Positions 52,215 to 63,100 of a DNA stretch of 64,000 nt are shown here, piece after piece (the first letter of the stretch is position 1; every line of letters begins with the position of its first letter). The DNA comes from Protonemura montana (Eukaryota > Arthropoda > Insecta > Plecoptera > Nemouridae), in assembly GCA_947568835.1 (NCBI GenBank), contig OX387606.1:3844001-3908000 (forward strand). The letters run 5' to 3'. A program made the translations under genes and the position numbers. Below the pieces are notes generated by a model. That model had not been told where the DNA came from. It saw nothing but the letters and a program-made list of their open reading frames with translations, and did not search any database.

Positions 52215-52969
52215 TGCCTCGCCTTCTCGCCGAACCGATTATGGTAGTAGCACCATCCCTCGTAGGTCGCGCCCGGGGTGGCGTCTCGGCTCGCTGCGGT
52301 CCTACGGCGGCTCGTTGAGCGCCCTCGGGCGCGCTGCGCCCCGACCTTGGCCGAGTGCTCCACAGAGAGGGCGGCGATCTGGCGGGACAAGGCCTCGAAC
52401 ATAGCCAGGCAACTCTCCGCCGGCGGGTGGTCCACGCTGGCGACTCGCGACGGGGCGGGCGTGTTCTCCTGGATCTTATCCGCCAAAACCGCCATCTCCT
52501 CCAGATCAGTCGACGGCACGGCAGCCAGGATGTCCTGCATTCGCAGTGGCAGGCGGCCCACCCACAGTGTTTTCAACACTGCGTCGGTAATAGTGGTTCC
52601 GTCCCCCAGCCCGCGTAGGTGTCGCAGGAACTGGGATGGGGTACGGTCCCCCATCTCCTCGTGCTGGAGGAGCTGCTTAATCCTCGATTCGCGGGACGAA
52701 GAGAATCGACGGATTAGCTCACTCTTGAGGAGCTCGTATCTGTTGATGTCTGGGGGGTTTACTATTATGTCCCGGACGACCACGGCGTATCGCTGTTCCA
52801 GCGAGCCGGTCACGGCGTGGAACTTCGACAAATCGCGCGTTATCCGTGCCGTCGCGAACTGGCCCTCCAGCTGGGCGAACCACAGCCCGGGGTCGTCAGC
52901 CCAAAACGGCGGCACCCGCATGCTCACGCGGTCGACCGCTTGATTTTCGGCGCTCAAAGTCTCGTCCAT
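52163..52969 (-). CDS. gag: Gypsy Gag protein with CHCC zinc knuckle
   Basis: A 268-codon frame from an ATG in strong context (gccATGg). An in-frame TTG 12 bases upstream is not needed. The protein would form the particle that packages element RNA. The first ~150 residues have the composition of a Gypsy capsid domain, with aromatic PFW near residue 20. Near the C-terminus Cys 240, His 243, Cys 253 and Cys 257 form CX2HX9CX3C, a CHCC knuckle in place of the usual retroviral CCHC. I recall this as a trait of CsRn1-type elements. The last 76 bases overlap pol. The stop comes five codons after a candidate slippery site. Confidence 0.9.
   Translation of the reverse strand: MDETLSAENQAVDRVSMRVPPFWADDPGLWFAQLEGQFATARITRDLSKFHAVTGSLEQRYAVVVRDIIVNPPDINRYELLKSELIRRFSSSRESRIKQLLQHEEMGDRTPSQFLRHLRGLGDGTTITDAVLKTLWVGRLPLRMQDILAAVPSTDLEEMAVLADKIQENTPAPSRVASVDHPPAESCLAMFEALSRQIAALSVEHSAKVGAQRARGRSTSRRRTAASRDATPGATYEGWCYYHNRFGEKARHCKQPCNYPAKNPRGSQ
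52178..52184 (-). promoter_or_regulatory. Candidate -1 ribosomal frameshift site (gag to pol)
   Basis: In gag frame the minus strand reads A AAC CCC, which fits the X XXY YYZ pattern for -1 slippage. Shifting here joins gag directly to the pol frame five codons before the gag stop. A GGGCAG/CTGCCC pairing (52170-52175 with 52144-52149) could form a downstream stem, but its two-base spacer is shorter than usual. Efficient sites more often have A or T at the second position set, so this is a candidate only. Confidence 0.5.
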
Positions 52970-53107
52970 GGCCCCGCACAACCACTAAACACCAGAATAC
53001 AACGAACCTGTATCTACCGTTCGTACGGCATGTCCGGAACCCGTGTAGAAAAATTCGACACGGAATATTAGCACGTGTTTCGGTACCGCACTGAGATTTT
53101 TCGCGAT

Positions 53108-53125
53108 ATCACGTCGGGGTCACCA
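53108..53125 (-). other. Primer binding site, tRNA-Trp
   Basis: The + strand reads atcacgtcggggtcacca, which is the 3' end of animal tRNA-Trp including CCA. On the element strand it is therefore an 18-base perfect complement. It lies two bases inside the 5' LTR. Confidence 0.85.
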
Positions 53126-53127
53126 CT

Positions 53128-53389
53128 TTGGTCGCGCGCTGGTGTGGTACACAGGTTATACAGGTTAATACAAGGTTTTATTCGTTTGGATCGTTAGACA
53201 TACAATAGATGCACAAGGATAATCTTTACGATGGACACGATGATCGATGATCTTCACCGGTGCGCTGTCGGATGTAGACTCTCAGGTAGCTAGCTACCTG
53301 CCCCGAATTACCGCTGGTACCCTCTCGCGTATTGCCCCCTGGTCCCCCGGCCCTCTGTTCAATTTCGGCGCGGGAACCAGGCCGCCACA
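53128..53389 (-). repeat. 5' LTR of the Gypsy element
   Basis: 262 bp, identical to the 3' LTR. It should carry the element's promoter. The element RNA would run antisense to Ddr. Confidence 0.95.
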
Positions 53390-53394
53390 AACCT
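53390..53394. repeat. Target site duplication, right copy
   Basis: aacct, matching 48711-48715. Confidence 0.85.
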
Positions 53395-56306
53395 AAATAT
53401 AGTTTCCTAGAAACATACATCTCAAAGGTCGTTATACGTTTTGATGTCACTTCTATATATTGTAAAGTCTCAAGCGGAGTCCAAGAAGATATAGTTCTGT
53501 GTACAAAAATATCACTTCTTTTTTCGGCTCTTCATTTTTCAACTGCCATCGCGTTGGTTTAAACTTTTTTGCAAGTGTCTCGTCTTTGTCGTCCACGTCG
53601 TCTCTAAAGACCGAGCGACCCTCTTCGTTTGACTTTGAAACATAGTCAGATCCAAAGTCACTTACAGTCTTCGTTTCGTTCGCTTTGATCAGAGTTCCAC
53701 GTCTTACCACGGCGACATCGGTCTTGGTGGCAAGAACCTATATCTAAGACTTGCCCCAGCTCCACAGACCGGGGTTCACTCTTGTGCGCTGTCGTCGGCA
53801 ACCCCTCCGTTCATCACTATCACAACGCGCACCCACTGATCTCGCCGTCGGAGGAAATATAGGAGAAAATAATCTAACGCTTTCTTTTGCTTTCCCCGCG
53901 CCGTCTCGTCCACACGCACGCATTCAAACGCCCCTCTTACAAACGCTCTTATCCTACTCTAGTCGAGCTCACACCAACAAGCCCTGTTCCTTTTCATCGC
54001 GCGCGCAAACTTTGCCATCGACGCCGACGACGCCGACGTCGCACACGGTGTGGGGCGTCGAAATTTAATCACTGCATTGTGCGTCTCGCGAGATGCAGAC
54101 GTCGACAATGGGAGCCTCCACTTGGCCGGGCTCGCTAGACGCCGATTACGCGTCGACTTCTCACGACGTCGGCGTCGAAGTCAGTGGAGTACGCACGACG
54201 CAGCACGACGGGGGCCACGAGGACTTTGAGCAGGAAAAATGCGAGTATCTACGCAGGAAGGAAAATTTAAGAAAAGCGTTATTTCGGGGCGATTTTAAAT
54301 TGAAAGCCAAGGTGTTTAGGGACGCTATGTCTTGTTTTGAACAAGATTGTTTGTAGAGGTTGACAGAGGCACGCTAGGACAACAGTTTATGACGAAAGAG
54401 GGCAATTTTGTGCATTCGAAATGGCGCGCCGTATATGCATATCCGAGTGGGAAAACGCGCGAACGATATGTGCTTGCACTCGTCGAGGGCTGGGTACGTG
54501 CTTCAACCCAAGCTTGAACCTGGTTGTTGACCGGGAATCAAGTACTGGATGATGACGTCGATGGCTGCTCGAAAAGAGATTACTCAGCGCGGTGGAACGC
54601 GCGTCGCTTGTCGCTCGTGCACTCGGTATTTACCAAATAGAATTTTCCGCTATATACAAAATGCTTTGCCAACGTTTTCTTCGTTGTGCTTGTTTTTCTT
54701 TCAACGTCGTTGAAGCCGTTTACGATCATTTTCGCGTTCGCGAAAATACGCGGAAACCCATTCTCGAACTCACTAATAGTTTCGCGGCGGGACAGTGGAA
54801 ATCTGTGTTACTTCCGTGCGCACAAAAGAGTCGGAAATTAATTCGATTTCACGGTGGTTTGTTCTGGACACCGCCGCCAACAAATGTCACGAATCCACAA
54901 TCGTTTAGCATCACGCTTTCAACTCTAATTTCAATTCATAAATCATACGTGCACACTTTTGCCACGCGTGTTCCCCTTCAATAAAACAATATTAGTGTGT
55001 TTTATCGATTGTCCATTCATCATCAGATGAATTGCATGGTATTTTAAAACCCGTCTTTTCCCACATATGAATATGAACATCACACACCTTGTTATTACAA
55101 CAAGCATATGCCTCTATGCGACCGATCTTTTGATCGCTAAACTCAGCGAAATGCCCGAACACACCCTTAGTGGCTGGCCCTGGAGCTATTAAGGCTGTGT
55201 GGGAATCGCAGCGTGGGCAGGCGCTTGGTCATCTTGAGATTACCGAAGATGCGGCCGCAATCTTTGTCCACGGCGGCGCGGTATGCCACAGCTTTGGCGA
55301 GGTCTCCTAATCGCAATCCGATAGCCACGGTGGAGATCCCCTTGGGAGGTTGTACGGGATATGCGAGACGGGGTCTGCATAACAACCCTAGGAGGGCATC
55401 TTGAGAGTTGAGGAAAGGATATTTTGTTGCTAATTGACGCTGAATACGCGTGGTAGGATAATTGGAAGACACATTTTGTATCATCGATTTTATATCGCGT
55501 TCCTTTTCTTATTTGAGTGAAGCGTAATGAGATGATTTCGTAGACGAAAAAGATGAAAAACAGCGTTTAAACGGAATGGAAAATCTAGTTGGGTCTGAAA
55601 ATAAATTCGTGTGATTCCGACAAGAGAAACAAGAAGAACGGTTTCGTTTCAGTTTTCCTCTGGAAGTTGACATTGAATACTGCTCCAGCAGCACCAGCAG
55701 CGACAACAAAGCAGTTTCTTGCTCGATCGAGCCAAAAGATCTCCGATTACTGCGGAAGAAGCCACATCAATGGAAAGCCAGCGAGTCGAGTCTTTTCACG
55801 CAGTAGTTCTGCGATTGTTGAGAGTTCAGTTGTGGGGAAGAATTGCTTTGTGTGCGTGAAGGTGGACACGCGATGGTCAAGCCGTGACCGGCATTGTGAT
55901 CAGCCTATCTTTCTCACCGACTTCTCTTTTATAAATCGACGAACCGACCGTTCCGCGTTCGAACGCGCGGGAACTGGAGCAAACTTCTGACTCGTGCTCG
56001 TGGCCAACGAAAACTTTGCACAACCCACGCGAAATTGCGTCGCTCTGGAATTGCCGTTGCGTTGCGTACGGCTCACGCAAATACGAGGGGAAATTCGTGC
56101 GTATCTTGATTAACTTGTCTCGGGAAATGAAATCCTTTGGCGCACAACAAGGAAAAAGAGGAGAACCATGCTTTCGGTAAACGTTATACTCTAATCAGCA
56201 TTGTTTGTATTTCCTAACTCGTTTCGCAAAATCACTTTTATTAAGGAAAACAATTTGAAGGCATATAGTGAGACATGGTCTAGATTCGTTGATTACCAAT
56301 ATACAA

Positions 56307-56328
56307 GATGATGATGATGATGATGATT
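56307..56328. repeat. (GAT)n triplet repeat
   Basis: Seven GAT units. An ATT/ATC-rich stretch follows and could pair with it as a weak hairpin. Confidence 0.85.
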
Positions 56329-57350
56329 ATCATTATTATCATCACCATCAACTTGGATGGATTACCTATCATCTCTGTGGAAGCAATGAAAACCCACAAG
56401 TTAGCCCAATTCTCCTTCATTCTGCCCGATTTCAAAGACGGCTATGCTAGACGGGGATAATCTCGAATCTGAATCAATTCTCTTTGCCACTCTCGCCTTG
56501 TTAATTAATCAGTGGCAACAGATTATGTTTCGTCGAGAGCTTCGTTGTTCGCCGCACAGCAGGCAGGTAAAGCACTGGGCCGGGAACACCTACACAAAAC
56601 AATGCGGTCTGTTCCCTTGTTATCGAAACAATGGAAGGAATATGAAGTGTATGCTAACTATGACAGGGGATCGGCGCTCGCTACAACTCGAGGGCTTCTG
56701 TTAAATTTAAAAATTCAAATATTTTCTTTTCTACTAATCCAGAACAGCGTATTTGAATCAAGAAGCGCATCACAGGACTGACAACATTAACATTTAACAA
56801 TGCGATAACATGTTATTGCAAAATTATGTAAAAACTATGCAAACAGTCTACCAAATAAATAAATAATATGTATGTACAAGCAATTGGGTATTTCAATGAG
56901 TCGATACATCATTGTACTTAGCCGTACAACGCCACGCATACATAAATCCATTCAAATAACAATTTTTTCTGCACTTTTTGGGGCAAACTGATCGAATCCT
57001 TGGCCAGATGTTCACGCTAAAAGCGGATTTGTGAGAAAATCTCGCAAGCCTTCGATTCATAGTGTAGCTTGTTCCCGCTGGTTGCCCTCAATTTTCGAAC
57101 CGCTCCTGCAGACAAAATTAGCGGATTTTGCATTATTTTGTTTTGCGGCGTAAGCCGCATCAGCGGCCGGTGCTGAAAGCTTTTAGCGCCCGTTTTAATA
57201 ACGCGAAGTATTAGTTATTATTAGAGCCCTCGAAGCAGGACCACTGGCGATTCATTAAAGAAAGCATCGTAGGTTCCTACTATTTACATCCATTCGCACT
57301 CCAAGCTAGTGCCCGTATTCACCGAAAAGGGTTTTCTGTTTCCAAGCGTA

Positions 57351-57476
57351 TACCGGGTGGTGGTGCCGTGCCATCAACTGAGATGGATTTTACTCGCCTA
57401 GACTCAACCTGGGGGAGGTGCCGTGTTTTACTTGACAAGACTCAACCTGGTGGAGGTGCCGTGATCTTGACTGAGA
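57351..57476. repeat. Degenerate tandem repeat of about 38 bp
   Basis: Two clear units beginning agactcaacctgg start at 57400 and 57438, and an upstream partial unit shares ggtggtgccgtg. Each contains ggaggtgccgtg. Confidence 0.6.
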
Positions 57477-58291
57477 GGGGTCAATCCAGCGCAGGCATCA
57501 AGTTTCATGAAGCAGCGTAATTGAGCAACAAATTGCAAGCCGCAAGTCACAACCCCTTGTCGAGCCTAATTTCATCTTGGATGGAACACTAAATGCAGCA
57601 TCAACGTAGAAGCCGATCATCGAATATTAACGGCTTCTTCGGCATTTAATCTTCGACGCGCGCGTTTCTCGAGAGAATAAAGGAGATTTCCGGGGGGCGG
57701 CTAATCCGTTAGACGGAACGTGCGCCCCACCCTTTGACCCGAGCAAAGCAGATTATTGTCCTGTCGGTTTGAAACTCGGAGTAACGGTCTGTAAGCGGCG
57801 TGAAAGCTCTGCGCGACGCCGGCGTCGGCGTCGGCGTCGCGCCCCGCTGGCCAAGCACTCTGCCCGACACGCGGCACCGAGGGACGGCGTCGGTGGTTTT
57901 CTACCAGCTCTCGCGTTCCTCTGCCGTCGACGTCGCGGCGGCGGTGGCGTCGGCGTCGGGGTCGATACGATGCCGAACCGACGCTCTACGCTGGGCGACG
58001 TAAATGAAACGCGATAAATTAATTAAGGTCTTTTCTTTTCTGACGTGGCAAATACAATTAGCCGCGTGGACGTATAGATACTGGCGGCGGCGGCGGCGTT
58101 GGAAGTTTCGCAGATGGTCGGAGGGTGAAAGTGGTGGGAGAAAGTGTGGCTTGGATCGTTATACGGGCTTCGACTGGAGGAATATTCATTGTTGCTTTCT
58201 GGACAGTTAGTCCCAAAATATAGTTGCCATGGATATGCCATGGATTTGATGTGAGGTTGGTGAATTTACCTTAACTCTCGTTTCGTTGCAG

Positions 58292-58397
58292 GCGTTTGCA
58301 AGACGCCTCTGGGCATGGAGGAGGGACACATTCCAGACTCAGCAATCAGTGCGAGCTCCTCTTACGAGCCGAAATCTGTCGGACCTCAAAACGCAAG
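58292..58397 (+). CDS. Ddr: Discoidin domain receptor, second coding exon (start of discoidin domain)
   Basis: The exon is framed by tttcgttgcag and a donor (gcaag|gtaaga). It completes a Gly codon left by the exon ending at 40536, then encodes 34 residues plus two bases (phase 2). It opens with the first disulfide Cys of an F5/8-type C (discoidin) domain, then PLGMEEG, IPDSAISASSSY and VGPQNAR. The pattern Cys-x-x-x-Leu-Gly-Met, Ile-x-Asp/Pro-Asp, Ala-Ser-Ser and Val-Gly-Pro-Gln-Asn-Ala-Arg is what I know from arthropod DDR receptors. Neurexin-type discoidin domains fit poorly. The domain is about 150 residues in this family, so most of it and the kinase lie in exons beyond the window. No matching third exon (Gly-Ala-Trp-Cys-Pro) is visible before 64000. 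Confidence 0.8.
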
Positions 58398-60123
58398 GTA
58401 AGACGCCTACCTTGGGCTAAAACACATTATTTTAGCTTACTTTACTACAACGCTGATGTGAGTTGTAGGTGAAATATTTTATTTAAATATCTAGCTCTAT
58501 GTTTATCTGTTATCGTACACTTGTACGCCTTTTTTTCCTGTAAAACGAACATCAAAGTGCAATATTTCAAAGTGCACTCAGTCGTTGATGTGTTTACGTT
58601 TCGCGTTACAGACGTATTAAAATGCATTCACAGCGACCGCAGCTTTATTACGTTGGCGCATAAATCCATGCAAATGTTGGAATATGTTATATGGCGTACA
58701 GTCATGGAAGTTAATTCAGTAGCGAGATTATTTCAACGGGGCACAAGTCTAATGGCAGACCGTCGAGCTTGCTCGTGTGCGCCACCTTCACGAGCCAGGA
58801 AGTTATCATTATAAACAAACAGAATATTAAGAAGGGCGACTTGGAGCATACACATTTCATTAGGGGCTGCAAATGGAGAACTGGTTTCTCTTAATGGTCC
58901 TTGCACACTACGGGCAAAGATCTATTTATGAATTCCATTCCAGTGAAATTTGAAAGAACAAGCTCGTTGAAATGCAATTTTATTAGCATGCTTTAGAACA
59001 TTTTTTTTTGTGATCGCTCGCCAGAAGTTTCGCTTTGCAAAAGTTATGCATCAAAACGTATGAAGGGTAAACTTGGTCTCGCATATATCGATGAAAACTT
59101 AAATGTGAAATAACTTGGAAGGAGAGTAAGTAGCATGTATATTGGAAGATGTAATTCACTGTATGTTAAAATGTTGTGCTTTGCTTCGTGCTCCCATGAA
59201 GTTGCACCGGAACAGCGGCAGCACGTTCGCTCTCGGGTACGGCGGGCTAGGTTGCGAAACTCTGCCACACGTCGCGCTTCTGTCGTTATTGGTCGAGCTT
59301 TCCGCAAACCCACGCTCGTATATATTATCGGAAAATGTAAAACTTTCAGTAAGTCTTCGTCCATGATTCTCCCGAGCTCCAAGACTTTACGTGTACTGCA
59401 ACCTCATATAGTTTATTTAGCTGACAAAGAATTTGTCGAAAACATTGTTTCACGTTTTCAAAATAAAAATCAACAGACACCATCAGAATTGCCAGCGCTT
59501 GGCAACGCAGTTCTTCCTTGCAATTTCCCCCGTAATTTCCACCGATTTCCGCGTCACGCGAAACAACACCTTGTTTTCATTTCCCAGATTGCTCGACACA
59601 ATCGCCACTCACCCCACGTGCATCATCACACACTAGCGTTTTCAAACCAACCAGTATTGTCCCGGCACAGGCTTTCTCCACCCACCAAATACCCCCGACG
59701 AATGCCACCGAATTGTGGCTGTGTATATTTCACATTTGTTTTAATTTTCCCCAGCACCGAGTGCCCGTATTGAATCTTTACACTTTACCAGTCAAGTATA
59801 CGAATGATGCTACAGACAAAAGGGTACGAGCTAGACGACAGATGAATGTGAGACCGTTGAGCCAACAGCGTAACAAGAACTTCACTTTTCCAACTCGTGG
59901 CGTCCCCGTTGTCGACGCTGCTGTGTATAGCTGTCTATCTGTGGCTGCCTCAGCGTCCTCGGCTATGCATTCATTATTATAATGAATGCAACTATTGTAA
60001 GGATGGGTTTCGCTGGAATGTTTTCATTCTACCTAACGCAACGCAGGGGCGAATCTGTTATTCGAAGGTTGTGAAGCGTCAATCTACCGAGTGTACTTGT
60101 CGTTCAACCGCAACGACGACGAA

Positions 60124-60158
<35 letters not shown>

Positions 60159-63100
60159 CGTCGTGGGACAGAGGGCGCGTATTGCGAGACAAGTGGCCTA
60201 TTGTTGGACGATGACAAGTGGTTTCAATCTACAAGGACCTGTTGTAAACTTATGAGGGTGCCGTTCCATCCTGTGTGTAGTGCACAAGATGGCGGCTGAG
60301 AGCCATTTTGTTGACAGGTTGCTTTGTCGTCAGATTAGCCTGGGGTCGCGCGGCAGCGACGGCGACGTTGACGGCGTCCTTGTCTCGCCAGTCGGCGTCC
60401 TATTATTTCACATGCCATGGTTTTGGATCGTGTAGCGGGCATGTGGTTTTATAATGGAAAATGAGAAACATAAGACCCGACGCACGGGACAATAGCTGAA
60501 ATGTAATTTGCTTTTTTTAAATAAAAAAAAGCAAAGAAAATAAATCGCAGTGGATATCTGCATATCTCTTTACCTGATATTTTCAAGACGGGCTTCTTTA
60601 CTCTGTGTTAAGAATATTGTCTTTCAATTGAGGTACGAAGAGGTAGACGGGGGTTTGGAAAAAAAATGTATGGGATTTAGCAGCAATGAGTTTTTATTCT
60701 ATTATATCACCGCTCGGTTGGGGATAGCAAAACACGGAACCAGGTGCTTGGTTTAATGAGGGAAAATGTGAAACTATCACTGCTGAAGAGATCTTAGCTT
60801 CGAGCGTAATTATTTTAATGAAGGAATGATCTCCGTAAGAGACTTATTATCTCTTGGTGTAACGAGAGGGAGGGCGCGGGTTATACCCTCCTTGAGGACT
60901 TAACGACAAGGTCGTGAACTGGCTCGGTTCTGACCTGGATTCTAGCTGGCAATTCAATCACTGACAGCCCCTAGATCTGGCTCCCGTCGGGAGGAGAGTT
61001 GGGTTCATTTTCTGCAGATAATTAAATACCGCACTCGTTATTGTTTAGAAAGAAGAAACGCATTTATTAAATCGAATCCCCTGAACCAGTCGCTACGGGA
61101 AATCTTAGACAGAAGTGTTCCCCCATTTGTAAATGCTTTTTTCCACTACGTTTTATTTATTTCGGTCATTTCAGAAATAAATTGTTCTCTGTTAAAGTTT
61201 ATGAAAGCACTTATTGTGGATTTAGCTTCTTGGTGGTCTCATTTTTGCTTGTTTCCTTTAACTAGCCAGAAAATCGTTTTGTCAGAAAGCGAACATGTAA
61301 TCGCGGGCATAGTTTTATTTTTCCAGTTTCCAATATTTTCGCCCGAGTTTTGGAGCGTCGCAGTGCCATACTGTGGCGACATGTCATTCGCGCGTTGACC
61401 TACCGCCAGGGTGACCCCGGTCGTGGTTGTCGCCGGAGGTGGGGGTGCTGGCGTTTAATCGATCACGTGGTTACCGCTATGATGGAATATTGTCTTCGGA
61501 CGCAAGTCTTCGGACGTGATCGCCAAATTCTTTTGCCGATGAATCATTATCGCATCAATTGCGTCTGAGAAATGGGAAAACCGTTCTCTCTTTTCAATGA
61601 AATTATTGTTCATTTTACAAAGATTAATTTTGCACGCTTCGGGCACTCATTTCTCCGCAAATAGACGAGTTTCTGTCATTAAATTCATCGCCCACATAAA
61701 TCCGCTTCGCAAATACTCGACTCTATAAAATAATACACAGTCGTTACGTTTTCGCGAACAGAGAAAATGGCAAAACTGTGCTTTAAGTTCGCTGAGAAAT
61801 GCACGATCATTTCTCAACGTTTGCATCGGACTGGGACTGAGCTCTGTTGTTGCCCAACGTTTCGCGGGCCGCCACTGACGGGCAGACAATGCCAGTCGGG
61901 ACGGACGGCATCGGATTCGGGGCATCGAGCTTATCGCCACGGGAACTATTTGCTCACTCGTTCATCTACCAACAATGCCTGGCCCTCGCGGCCCGCAGCT
62001 CGCGAGGCGATAAGTGCGATATCGTGTACTGCTATTATTTCAATTGAAACGATCCATATTATAGCAACAATAGAATATAGATGACGAATAAACATTAGCG
62101 CTTTTTTTTTTAAGAAAATAAAAATACAGCTGCGGGAAATTGCGCTATAACAGAAATGAGATTTTCTGTAGCGACTAGCAGATGAAAAATCTTGAAGTGT
62201 CTAGGAGAATGTGGAGTTGGGTTTGAGTCGTCGGGTTCTCTGATACAAACATGAATAATTTTGCAGCTCTGTGCAAATTTCATCAGTTAAGTTAAGCGTC
62301 GAGACAAAAAGTTTTAAGGTCTGCAAATGATAACCATCCTAATCATCGAGTTTCATCCCTTATAGTAACACGTTATCAAGAAGGTGCAGATCAGTGATAC
62401 AATGAAAGTTTGCATACGGTTCCAGTTGAAACGGTACGCGTGTAGCAAGAAGGAGACATAAAACACTGTTTAATCCCTCCCGAACTCCAAGTAAACTTCT
62501 TGTAATTAGTAATTCTCGTTTTCAACTGGAATGAGAGGATGCAAGTTTGTGCTTCAAAATTTTATACTTCAGATCATTTGCCGGATTAGATTTTTATTTG
62601 TGGCCTTTCAAACTTTTTTGGATTAGTTGCTTTAATCTGAGATTTTGAAAACAAAATTTCATCGCAAAATACTCTTCCTCTAAAAATCCAAGTAATCCAA
62701 TTAATCCTATTTTTATACATTTACTTTCTTTCCCAACAAATTTTCTCCAACGCAGAAAAAGTGCCATGAACTGGTTTACAGAAGTAGAGGGGATCACATT
62801 GCTACCATCAAGGGAGAATATTTAAAACCCTTATATTGTTAAAGAAAACTGAGATATTTACATATCGTGGCATATATTTCGCACCTTGGCACTTGTTTCC
62901 AAAATAAAATTTATGTGATCCGGTTGTGCGTAGCTTCATTGGCAATAAAAATACATTTTGAAAATTTTTTTAAATTTCAAAAGTTTCAAAAAAGTGTGAA
63001 GCCATTTTACTTTCCGTTTAAGAAGCAAGATCAGCCAAAGAAGTACTGGGACTTCAGGCTTAAGGGTTATGATAAGATCCCTGTGTTTTACTAGTGAAGC

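Larger units (their letters stand above)
48716..53389 (-). mobile_element. Complete Ty3/Gypsy LTR retrotransposon, CsRn1-like clade
   Basis: The 4,674-bp element lies antisense to Ddr in its first intron and carries every expected part. There are two identical 262-bp LTRs, flanking 5-bp direct repeats aacct (48711-48715 and 53390-53394), a tRNA-Trp primer binding site, gag, pol in the -1 frame and a polypurine tract. Domain order in pol is protease, reverse transcriptase, RNase H, integrase, as in Ty3/Gypsy and unlike Copia. The tRNA-Trp primer and CHCC gag knuckle are traits I recall for the CsRn1 clade. There is no envelope gene. LTR identity and open frames mean a recent insertion that could still be mobile. 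Confidence 0.95.
53395..58291 (+). other. Remaining part of Ddr intron 1
   Basis: Intron sequence with motif clusters at 54018-54042, 57812-57840 and 57923-57963, a GAT repeat (56307-56328) and a degenerate 38-bp tandem (57351-57476). A 105-codon minus-strand frame (55167-55484) begins with ATG but matches no family I recognise. The intron ends in tttcgttgcag at 58291. Confidence 0.5.

Noticed and set aside
49285..52981. Several other open frames on both strands within the retrotransposon
   Set aside because: They are shadows of the high-GC gag and pol coding sequence in other frames.
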